Positions 1 through 10,754 of a stretch of 64,000 bases of DNA are shown here, piece after piece (position 1 is the first letter of the stretch; the number at the start of each line of letters is the position of its first letter). The DNA is from Chlorokybus atmophyticus (taxonomy: Eukaryota > Streptophyta > Chlorokybophyceae > Chlorokybales > Chlorokybaceae): positions 408,906-472,905 of the forward strand of contig RHPI01000818.1 of assembly GCA_009103225.1 (NCBI GenBank), read 5' to 3'. The notes beneath the pieces were generated by a model. The model was given only the letters and a program-made list of their open reading frames with translations. It was not told where the DNA came from and made no database searches. The translations under genes and the position numbers were made by a program.

Positions 1-2
1 TA

Positions 3-215
3 ACGGCTATTTTGTTATTTCCCACTATTCTAAGTTTAAATCCATCGCTCATATTATTGCTAATTGCAGTTTTACCTTTGCATATTCAAGCAGGGATTTC
101 AGAAATACTAGATGACTACGTACACAATGAAGTTACTAGAATGGTTTCAATTCTTTTAGCTAGACTTTTTATCTTAAAAATAATCAAGTACGCTTTTATT
201 TTATTTCGAATCTAA
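3..215 (+). CDS. sdh4: Succinate dehydrogenase membrane subunit 4, partial (mitochondrial type)
   Basis: SDH4 is one of the two membrane anchors of respiratory complex II and helps bind heme and quinone in the inner mitochondrial membrane. The frame is open from the window edge to a TAA at 213-215, so the N-terminus lies outside. It shows an N-terminal FPTIL motif followed by a hydrophobic helix. The family signature follows (GIxEIL, DYVHxExTR), then a second hydrophobic stretch with IIKYAF near the C-terminus. These match the C-terminal two thirds of plant-type mitochondrial SDH4. The frame is intact over 70 codons, so any transfer to the nucleus is recent or the contig edge is truly mitochondrial. 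Assignment rests on remembered family motifs. Confidence 0.7.
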   Translation, partial: TAILLFPTILSLNPSLILLLIAVLPLHIQAGISEILDDYVHNEVTRMVSILLARLFILKIIKYAFILFRI

Positions 216-441
216 TAAATAAATCTAATTGTAATCCGTAGATTACCTAACGATTATTTTACCAGCTTTTTGAAAGAGAATCGTTTTAGAGTAAACTCAA
301 AATTTAGAAAAGAACCTTTTCGCTAAGGAATAGGGTAGAATATAAGAGATCCTAGACATAACAGCTCGGTGGTCATCGGCTAATTGAGAATAATTATCGA
401 TACCTTTAGTAAGAGCCGGATATGTAAATAGAGTTACCCCA

Positions 442-645
442 ATGACCGCACTGCGCCTGCTCTTTAATGAGATAAAAAGGGCAATAAATGCAAAGTATCG
501 TTGTAAAATTGTAAAGAATAAAAAAGATCTTCTTATTGTTAAAACAAACTATTATTTTAAGGGGAGCAGCAACTACGAATGTGACATCCACGGTAACGGA
601 ACCTTCATAGTACCGTACTTCAATAAAAGAGATACTTTTTACTAA
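442..645 (+). CDS. Unassigned small basic ORF in the mitochondrial-like segment
   Basis: A 67-codon frame opens with ATG and encodes a lysine/arginine-rich peptide with several tyrosines near its middle. It lies 226 bp after the sdh4 stop on the same strand and in the same AT-rich DNA. It could be a ribosomal-protein fragment or an intron/mtDNA ORF, but I do not recognise it. It may equally be chance in AT-rich sequence. Confidence 0.2.
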   Translation: MTALRLLFNEIKRAINAKYRCKIVKNKKDLLIVKTNYYFKGSSNYECDIHGNGTFIVPYFNKRDTFY

Positions 646-795
646 TAGAAGAAGGTAAAGTGGATTTGCTTAAAAACGGCTGCATACTTAAAATTATGAA
701 CATTCTTTATATTCTTTTTATTACTAGATTATTTTCTTGACTACGGGAAGGATAGGTATTTATATAGTCAAAATTGATAAGATAGAGTACACCAT

Positions 796-1010
796 TTGTG
801 AAACCTTGCAATTGTGCACCCCTGCATGCAATGCAGCCCCGGGCCACTCCGGGCTGTAGCAAGCAGTGCGGGGGCTGCATGCATGCATGCCATGCATGCA
901 GCGCTGCTGCAGGCTGCCCCAGACTGGGGTTTACTTTACTTTACTTTACTCTACTTAACGGTCACTATAGTGCACTTTACTTTACTATCCTACACGTCTG
1001 CATCCCTGTG
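796..1010. repeat. GCATGC-rich low complexity and TTTAC microsatellite
   Basis: Repeated CATGCATGC runs (about 820-905) are followed by several tandem TTTAC/TTACT units near 928-955, with another short run near 978. Overlapping frames here are chance products of the repeats. Confidence 0.7.
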
Positions 1011-2169
1011 TAGCCGGCGATGTCTGTAATAGTCGCAGATAAAATCTCTCTTTTTAACTCATTTGTTGGTAATCAATAGCTGCTGCGCTCCTCCCTTCCT
1101 CTCTTCGCATTTTCCTATTTCCCTACTTTCGGATGCATACCTGGCTGCATCCAGTGCAGACCATCAGCTGCGGCCGCTGCAATGTAATCTAAAAAAAACA
1201 AAGAGCAAGTAAGAGCAAACTAAAACGATGTAAGAGAATTAAGGGAGACCATTTGTTGGAGAAATCGCCAGATTATAGAAAAAGCTGGTAAGCTGGTTTG
1301 CCTGCAGACAACAATCTTCTTCACCTTCCTAATCGAAAGATTATAGAGAGATAGATTACCACTCCCCCCATCACTGCAGACCAGCAAATTACCACCGATC
1401 GCAAATCAATCTAAAATTCTGGTAGGCAGCATTGTGTGCTCGTGCTATGCCACAAACGGGCGGTGAAAGTCGCACACCACTTGTTCTCTCGAAAGCGCCA
1501 CAAGGTAAGCACATTATGCACAATTACTGCCCATGCCCTCAATGCTCTAGCCAATCGGTCGCATTTAGGGCCTGCTTAGATACACAAGCCTCTGCGACCA
1601 CCAATCTGGCGTTGGTATGGCCACTCGCCAACAAACTAATGATGCAGAGCGTGGAGAAGTGCTTCCGGTTCCCCAAAGGTGTAATGTGCCGATGCAGCTT
1701 GCCAGGCAAGCATGCAACCATTGCAGACGCAAGCCTCAACTCAGTCAGGCGCTGTGCAAGTCTCTGGTGCTACCTGCGGTTTCCTCTCCGTGCGAGGCAT
1801 AGAGGTACATACACAAATTTTGTGTTGCCAGAACGCGTCGTACATGCAAGCATCAGGTTTACGTACGGATGTTGCAAGCAAAGTGGCTGTTTGTCCAGGT
1901 GTCATTCGAGTCAGGCGCTGACAAGGGGAGCAATGGCGAACAGGGTAGTTGGAGTACACTTGCCACAAGCTGATCAGTTCAAGTTGTATCATGCTATCAT
2001 TGCAAGACAGTCACTGCTATCATCAAGCTTTTTGTATGCCGTGTTGCTTGTTTTGTGCGCACGGTTACATTCACACACTTGCACTCTACAGCTTTACATG
2101 CCACGTAGCGCTCAGTGTCAAACTGACGTTCATCTTGAACTCTCAATCCTGGTGTTTGTCCAAGAGTTC
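1011..2169. other. No recognisable gene
   Basis: This is non-repetitive to weakly repetitive sequence up to the copia insertion site. A 257-codon plus-strand frame (1432-2205) has no recognisable motif, is rich in Cys, His and Ser, and runs into the LTR. I do not call it a gene. Confidence 0.5.
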
Positions 2170-2174
2170 ATATG

Positions 2175-2597
2175 TGTTGAAGGACTAGCATGCATATGTA
2201 GCTGAGGCAAGCATGGATACACACGGACAGAGCTACCGCCACCAGAGCATACACAAGTCACATCACATTCATCTATTACAAGTTGTCCGCTGGTTCTTAT
2301 ACCAGCCAGTTACACACACGTCTACGTTTGCAAGCACTGCGTAAGCTCTACTCAGCCTTTTGACGCGCTCTAAGCTGCGTTGTCTTCCTTACAACTAGAG
2401 CTTTCAACAAGCTCTTACACGCCTGATATGAGTAAGTATACGCGGAGATACGAAGCAGTTAGTAAGGCTCCAGTCTGGAGTCCGGAGTCTGGTCCGACGA
2501 TGCCATCTTGCTAAGTCCGGACCTAGTGCTCGTCCTTACGACCTTTTACTCCTGTGTGGAGGGTCGATGCTGATCGTATGTAGGAATACTCTCAACA
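2175..2597 (-). repeat. 3' LTR of the copia element
   Basis: 423 bp, TG...CA ended, nearly identical to 6674-7097. It includes the dyad-embedded TATA box at 2289-2306, which on the minus strand reads GCTGGTATAAGAACCAGC. Confidence 0.95.
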
Positions 2598-2639
2598 CTC
2601 CCACGCGAGCAGCTTGACCTCCAATGCTTGCTCCTGTAG

Positions 2640-3473
2640 TCAAACACAGATGCCAAGTCCTGCACAACAAGTCTTGAACTTGAGTGGTGACAATAGCTTT
2701 GTCATGAAGTCCGCCAGCATGCGTTCGGTGTTGCAGTACTGGAACTCCACCTCCTTTCTTGTAACTCTGTCACGCACAAAGTGATGCATGACATCAATGT
2801 GCTTCGTCCTTGCCGAGGCGATAGGATGCTTCAACAACTTAATGGCTCCTTGATTGTCACAGTTGATGACGATGCGCGCCATGGGGTGCTATAAGTCTGC
2901 CATGAGCTTGCGAAGCCAGAGTGCCTCTTTCGCTGCTGCTGCCGCTGCCATGTACTCAGCCTCTGATGTAGATGCTGCTGTTGTTGGCTACAGCCTGCTG
3001 TTCCAGCTCACCACGCCTCCATTCAGCTTGAAGACGTAGCCTGTAGTGGACCTCCTGCAGTTGAGGTCACCAGCAAAGTCCGAGTCGCAGTAGCCCTCCA
3101 ACTCAGTGCTCCCGCTCCAAAACTTGATGCCAACTGTTGCGCTCCCAGCAACATAGCGTAATACTCCCTTTGCTGCTCTCCAGTGCTCCATGCTCGGTGC
3201 AGACATGTAGCGAGCAAGTACTCCCACAGCATGTGCAACATCGGGACGTGTGCACACTGCCAGATAGAGCATGCTACCTACCAGCTCACCATATGGATAC
3301 AGAGCCTTGTCGAGTACGTCCTCATCCTTTGCCTTGATGAGGGCAGTGCCAAGTGCCAACGGTGTGGTCTTGGTCTTCGCTGCAGTGAGCCCGAACTTGA
3401 TGACGAGTCTGCTCACCATCTGCTCCTGACTGATCTTGATTGTGCGAGCAGCCCTGTCGCGCTCAATCACCAT
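2640..3473 (-). pseudogene. Copia RT C-terminus and RNase H
   Basis: The minus-strand frame 3473-2988 carries the copia connection region: a YxELVGSMLYLAVCTRPD-type motif, then a CDSDFAGD motif that supplies RNase H acidic residues. It ends in a frameshift near 2990. The frame resumes at 2882-2640 with a CDNQGAIKLLKHP motif and an RTKHIDVMHHFVRD motif, both typical of copia RNase H. The terminal stop lies about 40 bp from the 3' LTR. RNase H degrades the RNA strand during reverse transcription. The break from the RT block and the internal shift show decay. Confidence 0.9.
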
Positions 3474-3494
3474 GCCAAGAAACCACTTGGCCTC

Positions 3495-4148
3495 TCAAAG
3501 ATCACGAACTGAGAATGCTTCCTGTAGTGCAACTTTCATCTCCTGCAGGTGGTGCACCTGCCTGGCGGTGATGATGATATCATCAACATACACGAGCAGC
3601 CAGACCTTGTTGTCTGCATGGATGAAGAGCCCAGGGTCTGCAGAGGATGCGGTGAAGCCAAGTGCCTCCAGCTCCTTGGTGAGCTTGATGTGCCACATAC
3701 GCGGTGCCTGTCGCAGCCCGTACAGTGCCTTGATCAGCTTGCACGTTGTGCCTCTCTCCCCTTCTTCATATCCAGGTGGTTGCTCGATGAAGATCTCCTC
3801 CTCCAGCTCTACGTAGAGGAAGGCAGTCTTCACGTCGAGGTGATGCAGCTCTAGGTCTTCAGCAGCAACCATAGCTAGCAGTGCACGGAAGGTGGTATGC
3901 TTACTTGCAGGTGCAAACACTTCGTTGAAGTCCACACCTTCCTGCTGCAAGAAGCCCTTTGCCACCAGTCTTGCCTTGTAGCGCTCAATGTTGCCCTGAC
4001 CATCACGCTTCACCTTGAAGACCCATTTCACTGGAATGGTCTTTACTCCTTGCGGTAACTGCTCCAGTGACCAAGTATTATTGGCATGGAGTGACGCAAT
4101 CTCCTCGTCCATAGCACGCTGCCATTGCTCCGCATTTGGTGCTAACAA
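3495..4148 (-). pseudogene. Copia reverse transcriptase core
   Basis: This block encodes the RT palm and fingers: a KWVFKxKRDxxGxIxRYKARLVAKG motif, the HHLDVKTAFLY motif with the first catalytic aspartate, an ALYGLRQAPRMWH motif, and the YVDDIII catalytic box. RT copies the element RNA into DNA in the particle. The frame ends in a stop at about 3494, after SVRDL, where active elements normally continue into LGPxxxFLG. Upstream it is separated from integrase by a frameshift region (about 4149-4430). Confidence 0.95.
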
Positions 4149-4428
4149 TGCCTCCTCGTAGGTGCTTGGCTCCTCATTTTACACACTGGCGACGTGTGCC
4201 TTATATGTATGTAGGAAGTCAGGTGCCTTTCTCTCCCTCACTGGGTATCTCCGAGCTGCGTGCTCCTGCTGCAGGTGCGGCTCCTTCTGGCCTGCTACAA
4301 CTGAGTCTCGCTCACCCTTGTTGTTGATGACTGCCTCGCCCTCAGCCTCCACTGTCTTGGGATGCTCCTGTGGCTGTACTTCATCGTCATCTCCCGGAAA
4401 GAAGCCTGCTTATGGTTGTGATAATCCC

Positions 4429-4797
4429 TCATGGAAAACCACCTCTGCTCACGATATTCTTCTGAGTGTCCTCGAGCAAGATCCTGTAAGCCTTGGAACC
4501 CGGTTCATAGCCAACGAAGATGCCCTTCTTGCTGACCGGCTCCAGCTTGTGCCTGAGCTGTTTAGGCACTAGTGCATATGCCGTGCATCCAAACACACGC
4601 ATACCACTTACATCTGGTGCGGCTCCATAGAAGTGCTCCCACGGAGTCTTCTGCTCTGAGCTCACCGGAGACCTGTTGCGGATGTAGTTGGCAGTGAGTA
4701 CCGCCTCCTTCCACAGACTGTCTTCCATCTTTGTGTCGTTGAGCATGGCTCGAACACGCTCCAAGAGTGTCCTGTTGAGGCGTTCAGCTGCTCCATT
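4429..4797 (-). pseudogene. Copia integrase C-terminal part
   Basis: This segment continues the integrase after an in-frame TAG just beyond the TPQ motif (position ~4798), where active copies read TPQQNG. It contains the RVRAML helix, a LWxEAVxTANYIxNRSP motif and the FVGYEPGSKAYRI C-terminal motif seen in copia integrases. Integrase inserts the cDNA into the genome. The nonsense codon at a glutamine position (CAG to TAG) is a simple point change. Confidence 0.9.
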
Positions 4798-6243
4798 CTA
4801 CTGCGGGGTGTAGGGTGCCGTTGTCTCGTGGCGTATGCCCTTGCTGGCGAAGAACTCCTTCAACTCCTTGTTGATGTACTCCCCTCCTCGATCACTCCTC
4901 ATTGCCTTCATCTTGTTGCCAGACTGGGTCTCCAACAAGGCCACAACTGTGCGCACAGCTCCAGCAACTTCTGACTTGAGCGTCAATGGAAAAATGATGG
5001 ACAGCTTGCTGTAGTCGTCGAGGAATGTAGCAAAGTACCTGGCCCCTCCCTTCGCCACAATGCGCATAGGGCCACAGACATCCATGTGCACAAGCTCGCA
5101 AGGATGCTGACTGCTTGAAGAGAATGATGGGAATGGCATAGCATGCTGCTTTGCAACTAGGCATGGTTCACAAAGTGCACCTGATGCATTCTTGAGTTCT
5201 TCTGTGCTGAGATGGATGCCCTTAACCATCTTCTCAGCGACAAGGCGAGTGAGGTTGACGTAGCTGAGATGCCCGAACCTTCGATGCCACAATGTTGGCG
5301 ACTCCTTGTCCTTTACCACCATGGCTTGGATGTCAATGTCCTGAGGGTGCTGCTCCACGTGGTAGAGCCCTCCCGGATCAGCGATTTCAACCATTTGCAC
5401 GACCCCATCAAGGATGACTGTGCAGCCACCTTTCCGAAATAGGATCTCCGCGCCTAAGCGCTCCGCAACCCTCACAGAGAATAGACTCGCAATAGCCTTG
5501 GGAACATGCAGGACGTTGCGTAACAACACCTCGCGTAGTGTGTTACCAACCTTGCACTGGAGTCGTACGTTGCCAACTCCCTCAGCCACAAGTACTTCGC
5601 CACCGAAGCCCGCCACTTTGATTGTGGACGTCAGCTTCCTGTAGCCCTCCATCACCTCCTTGTTTGGTGTGAGATGACGATCGCAGCCAGAGTCTACCAC
5701 CCAGAAAGCTGTGCCCGCCCTCGAACTGGATGCAATGAAGGCGACATGTTTCTTCTTGTGTTGGTGCTCGTTGCCGCTGTTGCTGGTGCTTGCTCTAGGT
5801 TGACCCTGTTGTTTCTTCCTACAGTCCTTCACAATGTGCCCCTTCCAACCACACCAGTGGCATGTGAGGTCTTTGTGACGAGGATTGCCTGGCTTGTTGC
5901 CCTTGTTCTTCTCTTCATGGTTGCTCTTCTTCCCGTGCTTGTTGGTGTAGAAGGCCACGGCATCAGCTTGCTCGTCCTTCTTCATCACCCTCTGCTCCAC
6001 GGTGAGCAGCTTCGGTAGTACATCGTCCAGCGTCAGCTCCGATGACGATGTCTCCTGCAGTGTTGCAACGACCTCGTACTCTGCTGGTAGCCCTGCAACA
6101 ACAGCCAGCACAACCTCCGTCTCCCCCATGTCGTGGCCGACGTTAATAAGGTCCGCCCACAGCTCTCTCGCGCGTGCAACATACTTTGTGATGGGTTCTG
6201 CTGCCTTCTTCCTGAGTGCGCTCAGCTGCTTGCGTAGCTGCAA
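4798..6243 (-). pseudogene. Copia Gag C-terminus, zinc knuckle, protease and integrase core
   Basis: The frame of 481 codons begins in the Gag UBN2-like region (KYVARARELW). It then has a CCHC zinc knuckle (CHWCGWKGHIVKDC) and an aspartic-protease active site (VVDSGCDRHLT). A GAG-pre-integrase domain with an HH-CC zinc binding set follows (HRRFGH and CEPCLVAKQ). The integrase catalytic core supplies acidic residues at HMDVCGP, DDYSK and SDRGGEY. Gag packages the RNA, protease cleaves the polyprotein and integrase inserts the DNA. It ends at the TAG at 4798. Confidence 0.95.
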
Positions 6244-6288
6244 CTTTCTGGCGTTGTTCTTGGCTCTGAAAACGGCTGATAGCTTTTC

Positions 6289-6546
6289 TCAAGCTTGTCT
6301 ACCATCTTCACATGCAGTGAGCATGGGAAAGTGTTGCGGTTTGCAGTTCAACACAAGCAAAGAGTGTGCTTCTGCTGAATGCTCTGACCACACAGTGTTC
6401 GCTCCTGGTATTGGTGGTGGTGCCTTCGGATCAACATACTTCCACACCTTCTTGTGGATGAGCAAGGCCTTCATTTCCACGCACCATGTGTTGTAGTTGT
6501 CGGTGTGCAGCTTTGCAGTCTGCCCCTTATCGTAGGTCGTCTCCAT
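6289..6546 (-). pseudogene. Copia Gag N-terminal segment
   Basis: The likely Gag start is the methionine at 6546 (METTYDKG), about 115 bp inside the PBS. The segment has the NYNTWxxxMKALLIHKKVWKYVD motif typical of copia gag N-termini. It is separated from the downstream gag-pol frame by a frameshift between 6289 and 6243. The same N-terminal motif recurs in the truncated copia at 40649. Confidence 0.85.
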
Positions 6547-6660
6547 CTTTGTCGAGCCTGCCTTTCTTGCAGTTGACACCCAAGGCTCTGCTACCAACAA
6601 GCTACCGTAGTGTAGAACTACTATGCACACAAGCTGGTCTCACACTCCTCAAGTGTAGTG

Positions 6661-6673
6661 TGGGCCCATAACC
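6661..6673 (-). promoter_or_regulatory. Primer-binding site, internal initiator-tRNA-Met type
   Basis: On the minus strand the 13 bases after the 5' LTR read GGTTATGGGCCCA. This is complementary to the anticodon arm of eukaryotic initiator tRNA-Met (UGGGCCCAUAACC), not to its 3' end. Drosophila copia is primed this way by a cleaved half tRNA. Equivalent sites follow the LTRs at 40535 and 50405. Confidence 0.75.
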
Positions 6674-7097
6674 TGTTGAAGGACTAGCATGCATATGTAG
6701 CTGAGGCAAGCATGGATACACACGGACAGAGCTACCGCCACCAGAGCATACACAAGTCACATCACATTCATCTATTACAAGTTGTCCGCTGGTTCTTATA
6801 CCAGCCAGTTACACGCACGTCTACGTTTGCAAGCACTGCGTAAGCTCTACTCAGCCTTTTGACGCGCTCTAAGCTGCGTTGTCTTCCTTGCAACTAGAGC
6901 TTTCCAACAAGCTCTTACACGCCTAATATAAGTAAGTATACGCGGAGATACGAAGCAGTTAGTAAGGCTTAAGCCTGGAGTCCGGAGTCTGGTCCGACGA
7001 TGCCATCTTGTTAAGTCCGGACCTAGTGCTCGTCCTTACGACCTTCTACTCCTGTGTGGAGGGTCGATGCTGATCGTATGTAGGAATACTCTCAACA
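6674..7097 (-). repeat. 5' LTR of the copia element (promoter-bearing)
   Basis: 424 bp. It has a TATA-like box inside an inverted repeat at 6788-6805. On the minus strand the LTR starts TGTTGAGAGTATTCCTACAT and ends TCCTTCAACA. Related LTR pieces lie at 39823 and 49575. Confidence 0.95.
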
Positions 7098-7102
7098 ATA
7101 TG

Positions 7103-8184
7103 TGGTTTGTTGCTCAAGCTGAATATTGCTTGATGTTGTGTTGTGTCACGCATCCATAAATTTTTCTTAGGACATGAGACAGATAGCTGTTATCAGCAGT
7201 GCGCACTCTCGCAGTTGTTGCGCACAGTACCATGATGCGCACATTTCCGTTTCGCATTGTTTGTACATTGAGTGCTTGCTTGTGATATAGATATGTGAGC
7301 TTCAGCACCGCAGACGGGAATGTGCACAAGCCTGAGCACTAAGTACATACCCCTCTCGCATTTTTTGTACACATGCTGACATGCTTGCACGCAAGCTCCG
7401 TGTTGTCGTGTATTGAGATGCAAGTTACAACATGTTTTCATGAAATGCCATTGGAATATTAAAATAGAAGCACGTGTTGTGTACCTTCCTATTAGCATGT
7501 ATGCATGCATGTGTACAAAGGATGTAGGGTGGATAATTCACATGCAAGTCATATGTATGCGTGCATGCACGCACGCATACATGCTACTTCTAATGTGAGC
7601 ATGAGGTATAATGTAAACCCATGCTCGCAAACCATCACTGCATGATGCATTGCTTAGCAACTAACACTGCACATGTGTACAATAAATGCAACATGCATAG
7701 CGCACATGCATAAGCTTTTCAGATGTGCATGCATGTTGCATCTTCAAAGTCAAGCCACAAGCACACCCAAGCTAACCAGCATGCGCATTCCAACAGCCAT
7801 GCACAATTGTATTTTGCATTTTGTGTACTCTTGCCATGACCGACTTCATATAAATGACCACCGGGCTCACTTCAGCACTATCTTAACTGTGAATACTACT
7901 ACTTCTTACCCTAGTTGTACAATGCGGATACGGCATTGAATGCGTTTGACTTACAATGCGTGAAAGTGCGTATTAGACTACCATGCGGCCCAATTCGGCT
8001 ACTATTTATGAGCTTTATCAATAGCAAATGAGGAGCTCTGATGCCCTATTGTGTTCGTGCGTGCAGCTGTTGTTTCATGCAATTGATGTGCGCACGTGTT
8101 ACACATGTCATTGAACACCATGCATACAATGAAGTGTCCGTATCACACTGCACTATCTTACTCTACTACTCTGCGCGCTTGACA
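7103..8184. other. No recognisable gene
   Basis: Sequence rich in alternating GCATGC/GCACGC (for example 7500-7580), with short overlapping frames on both strands and no recognisable motif. Confidence 0.5.
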
Positions 8185-10440
8185 TCAGAAATAATGCAAC
8201 TCGGTTTCAACTGCCAACATGTTGTTGCCATCCTCCTCGCTTGCAGCCCAATCATTCGCATCGTCCGTCTCACTGGCCTGCGAAGCATCACTCTCCAAGG
8301 TCTGCGCATCCCACGCAGCAAACTCCTCCTTATAACCGAGGGTGGACCACTTGTTAATTAGGCGAATATTGCTGAATACCCACACCAAGGCGCGCGCTCG
8401 CTCAGGCATCAAACGGTTGCGCTTCTTGCTACGTATGTGATCATAAGTCCTCTAGGCACGCTCACATGAAGAGGCATTGGTAAACTGTGCTAACACTTTC
8501 ATTGCCACGCGATGTAGCTGTGAGGCAGCGCTCCTTAATTGCAGCCACCATTGGTGGGCGGGCATGCTGCTTGCCGAGGCCTTTGCAACGACCATCCCAT
8601 GCCCTTAACTTGGTACTGCGCCAGTTGCAGGCTCAACTCCACGCGATCCTCTTCACTTGGCAGCAACTTCTCATAGATTTTAAAAAACCCTTACATGACA
8701 TCCGCTTGCACATGATCCTCCAGCTGAAATTTTGGGTCGAGAACATACCTAGCAAACAACAAGTCGTTTGCATTATCCGCCACCGCTTTTTTCTAAAAGT
8801 ATAAGTAATGAGTTGACGAGGCAGAATGGAAGCCACCAGCGTGTCTCGTGCTGCCATCACCTTATGCATGAGCTTTCCTGCAACATGAGAGGACATGCTG
8901 GCTATGTATGCAATTAGGTGCGAGGTGCTGATCATGATGCAATGTGATATGCTATGTTGTGCAGCACTTACCCGTGAGTGGCTTGTTGCTGTCCACGAAG
9001 CGTAGCAGCTGCATCAGCGGCTCTATTGCTGACACACATAGTTCCACCTTCTTCCAAAACTAAATAGACACCACCACCTCGCGTGCCAATGCAGCTCCCT
9101 CGCGATGCCGCGACGAGCCTATGCAGCCTACTCAACATCAAGAACAGTCTTTTCCAAGCTGCTCCTCACCTCCAACACTCTTTGCAGCATGATAAATGCG
9201 GAGGCAAAGCGCGTTTCTACAGGCTTCAACAATGTGCGATTTATCTTCGTTCTGCGCTCACATTGTATAATGTTGGGCACTACCTATGACATGCAATTAT
9301 TCCAACAAGCCAGCAGCAACATACACGTCACAATGCTTGCCTGTTCAAAGCCAGACCCTTGTAATGATTGGATGTGAATGTCACCAGGTGCTTGGCTTTC
9401 TTGATGACATTGGCAAAGTACGCCATCTTGCCTATGTTAGCCAGCAACAGATCGATGCAGTGCGCCGCGCATGCACCCCATGTGATGTGCTTGTATCCGG
9501 TGGTAAGGATGGAACCAGCAGCAACACAGACACTTGCACTATTGGTAACAATCTGCACTACATGCTCAACTCCCACCTGCATCATATCATGACATTTACT
9601 AATTTAGCATGCAATTGCATGCAATAGCTTCAAGCACCATAGCACAAACAAGCACATGCTTGCATGCACTTTTCACTTACCTTAATGGCCACTTCAATCT
9701 GTACCACATACTCGGCATCTCTGCAGTTCTCCATGTTTATTGTATAAAAAATTACAGCGCCACTAGGCTCAACTTGCAATACATTAAGCAATGGACGACT
9801 ATTTACATCAATCCATCCATCGGTGGTGATAGTATAACCAATCCGAGCCACATGGGTGCGAAACTCTGCTAGCTGACCATCCACATTTGCTTTGTCGTTG
9901 TGAAGCAACTTTGTGCGCAGCTTCTGATACGTGGGTGGTGTATATGTTGGACTATATCGTGCTACAGACTTCAACGTCTTCTCGAAATGCTTGCTGAGTG
10001 ATGGATTGAAAGGCAAACCGTCTGCAAAAAACATGCGCGCCACATCGGCATCTACTTGTGCCTTTTCTCAACGATTAAACAATTCAATGATGTGCGCACG
10101 CTGAGTGTTGTTGTTGCCACTCCCTGCTCCCTTACTCAAGTTGATAACAGTGCTGCCACCCACCATAGCAAAAGACACGTTTCTTCCTTACTGCACACAT
10201 TGCATCTGCTGATGCCTGTCTAATCTTCTTGAAATGAGCCCTTATCTCATCAGGTATGAGCTTGCAAGCGGCTACCCCAACACCAAGTTTTCCTGCTAGA
10301 TGTGCCCTAATGCGTGTGGTCCCCGCAACAAAGACCTTCTTGCAGTGCATGCATTTGACTTTTTGATGGTTGGGATTTGAGCAGCTTGCTGTGTTGAGCA
10401 AACTCATATGTTTCCACTCTTCTGACTTGTTGCTCGCCAT
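8185..10440 (-). pseudogene. hAT-superfamily transposase (BED finger, DUF659, dimerisation region)
   Basis: hAT transposases bind their element ends through a BED zinc finger and cut with an RNase H-like core. The minus strand has these blocks in order. The first, 10440-10132, starts at an ATG and carries a BED-like finger (CMHCKKV followed by RIRAHLAGK). The second, 10043-9630, matches DUF659 (TITTDGWIDVNSRPLLNVL). The third, 9585-9328, has VTNSASVCVAAG and CAAHCIDLLLANIGK, the acid/CxxH region of hAT cores. The last, 8412-8185, is the C-terminal dimerisation region (MPERARALVWVFSNIRL) with an acidic tail. The blocks are in different frames, and I see stops between 9328 and 8412. Some gaps may be introns, but degradation is likely. 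No terminal inverted repeats or 8-bp duplication were found. Confidence 0.8.
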
Positions 10441-10640
10441 GGCCTACATCATTAGCATGACATACCTCGATACCGTGCCAAGTGCAGCATTCATCTCCGT
10501 CAACTACTATGCATGTATGTGAGGGCAGTCAACAACAACAAGCAGTCACTTACAACAACGCTACCAACATGTTGCAGATAGTTACAGTCGCACGCATGAT
10601 GGCCCACCTGCCCTATAGTAAGCCCTTTACTCATATTCTT

Positions 10641-10710
10641 GCTGCTCCGCCGCCTCCTCCTCCTCCTCCTCCGACGCCGCCGCCGCCGCCGCCGTTGCCG
10701 CCGCCGCCGC
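10641..10710. repeat. CCT/CCG trinucleotide repeat
   Basis: About 70 bp of CCG, CCT and CGC triplets. It would read as poly-proline on one strand and poly-arginine on the other. It sits 200 bp upstream of the hAT start. Frames across it are composition artefacts. Confidence 0.85.
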
Positions 10711-10754
10711 AAAGCCAAAATCACGCCAAGGCCCTGAGAACGGCGGGAAAACAA

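Larger units (their letters stand above)
1..795. other. AT-rich mitochondrial-like insert (NUMT candidate)
   Basis: This stretch is markedly richer in A+T than the rest of the window and opens with a reading frame resembling mitochondrial sdh4. Composition changes abruptly near 795-800, where GC-rich sequence with repeated GCATGC begins. I read it as mitochondrial DNA inserted in the nuclear genome. Chimeric assembly is the alternative. Apart from sdh4 and a short unassigned frame at 442-645, I see no tRNA or rRNA in it. Confidence 0.55.
2175..7097 (-). mobile_element. Ty1/copia LTR retrotransposon, complete structure, defective coding
   Basis: The 4.9-kb element is bounded by direct LTRs (2175-2597 and 6674-7097) that begin TG and end CA. 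It is flanked by a 5-bp target-site duplication, ATATG, at 2170-2174 and 7098-7102. The LTRs differ at about nine positions plus one indel over ~423 bp, so insertion was fairly recent. Read on the minus strand the order is gag, zinc knuckle, protease, integrase, reverse transcriptase, RNase H, which defines Ty1/copia. A primer-binding site abuts the 5' LTR and a short purine run (GTGGGAG) abuts the 3' LTR. The coding region has stops and frameshifts in gag, integrase and RT, so this copy could move only if supplied in trans. Confidence 0.95.

Noticed and set aside
1432-2205. 257-codon plus-strand frame
   Set aside because: No domain, odd Cys/His/Ser composition, and it runs into the copia LTR.
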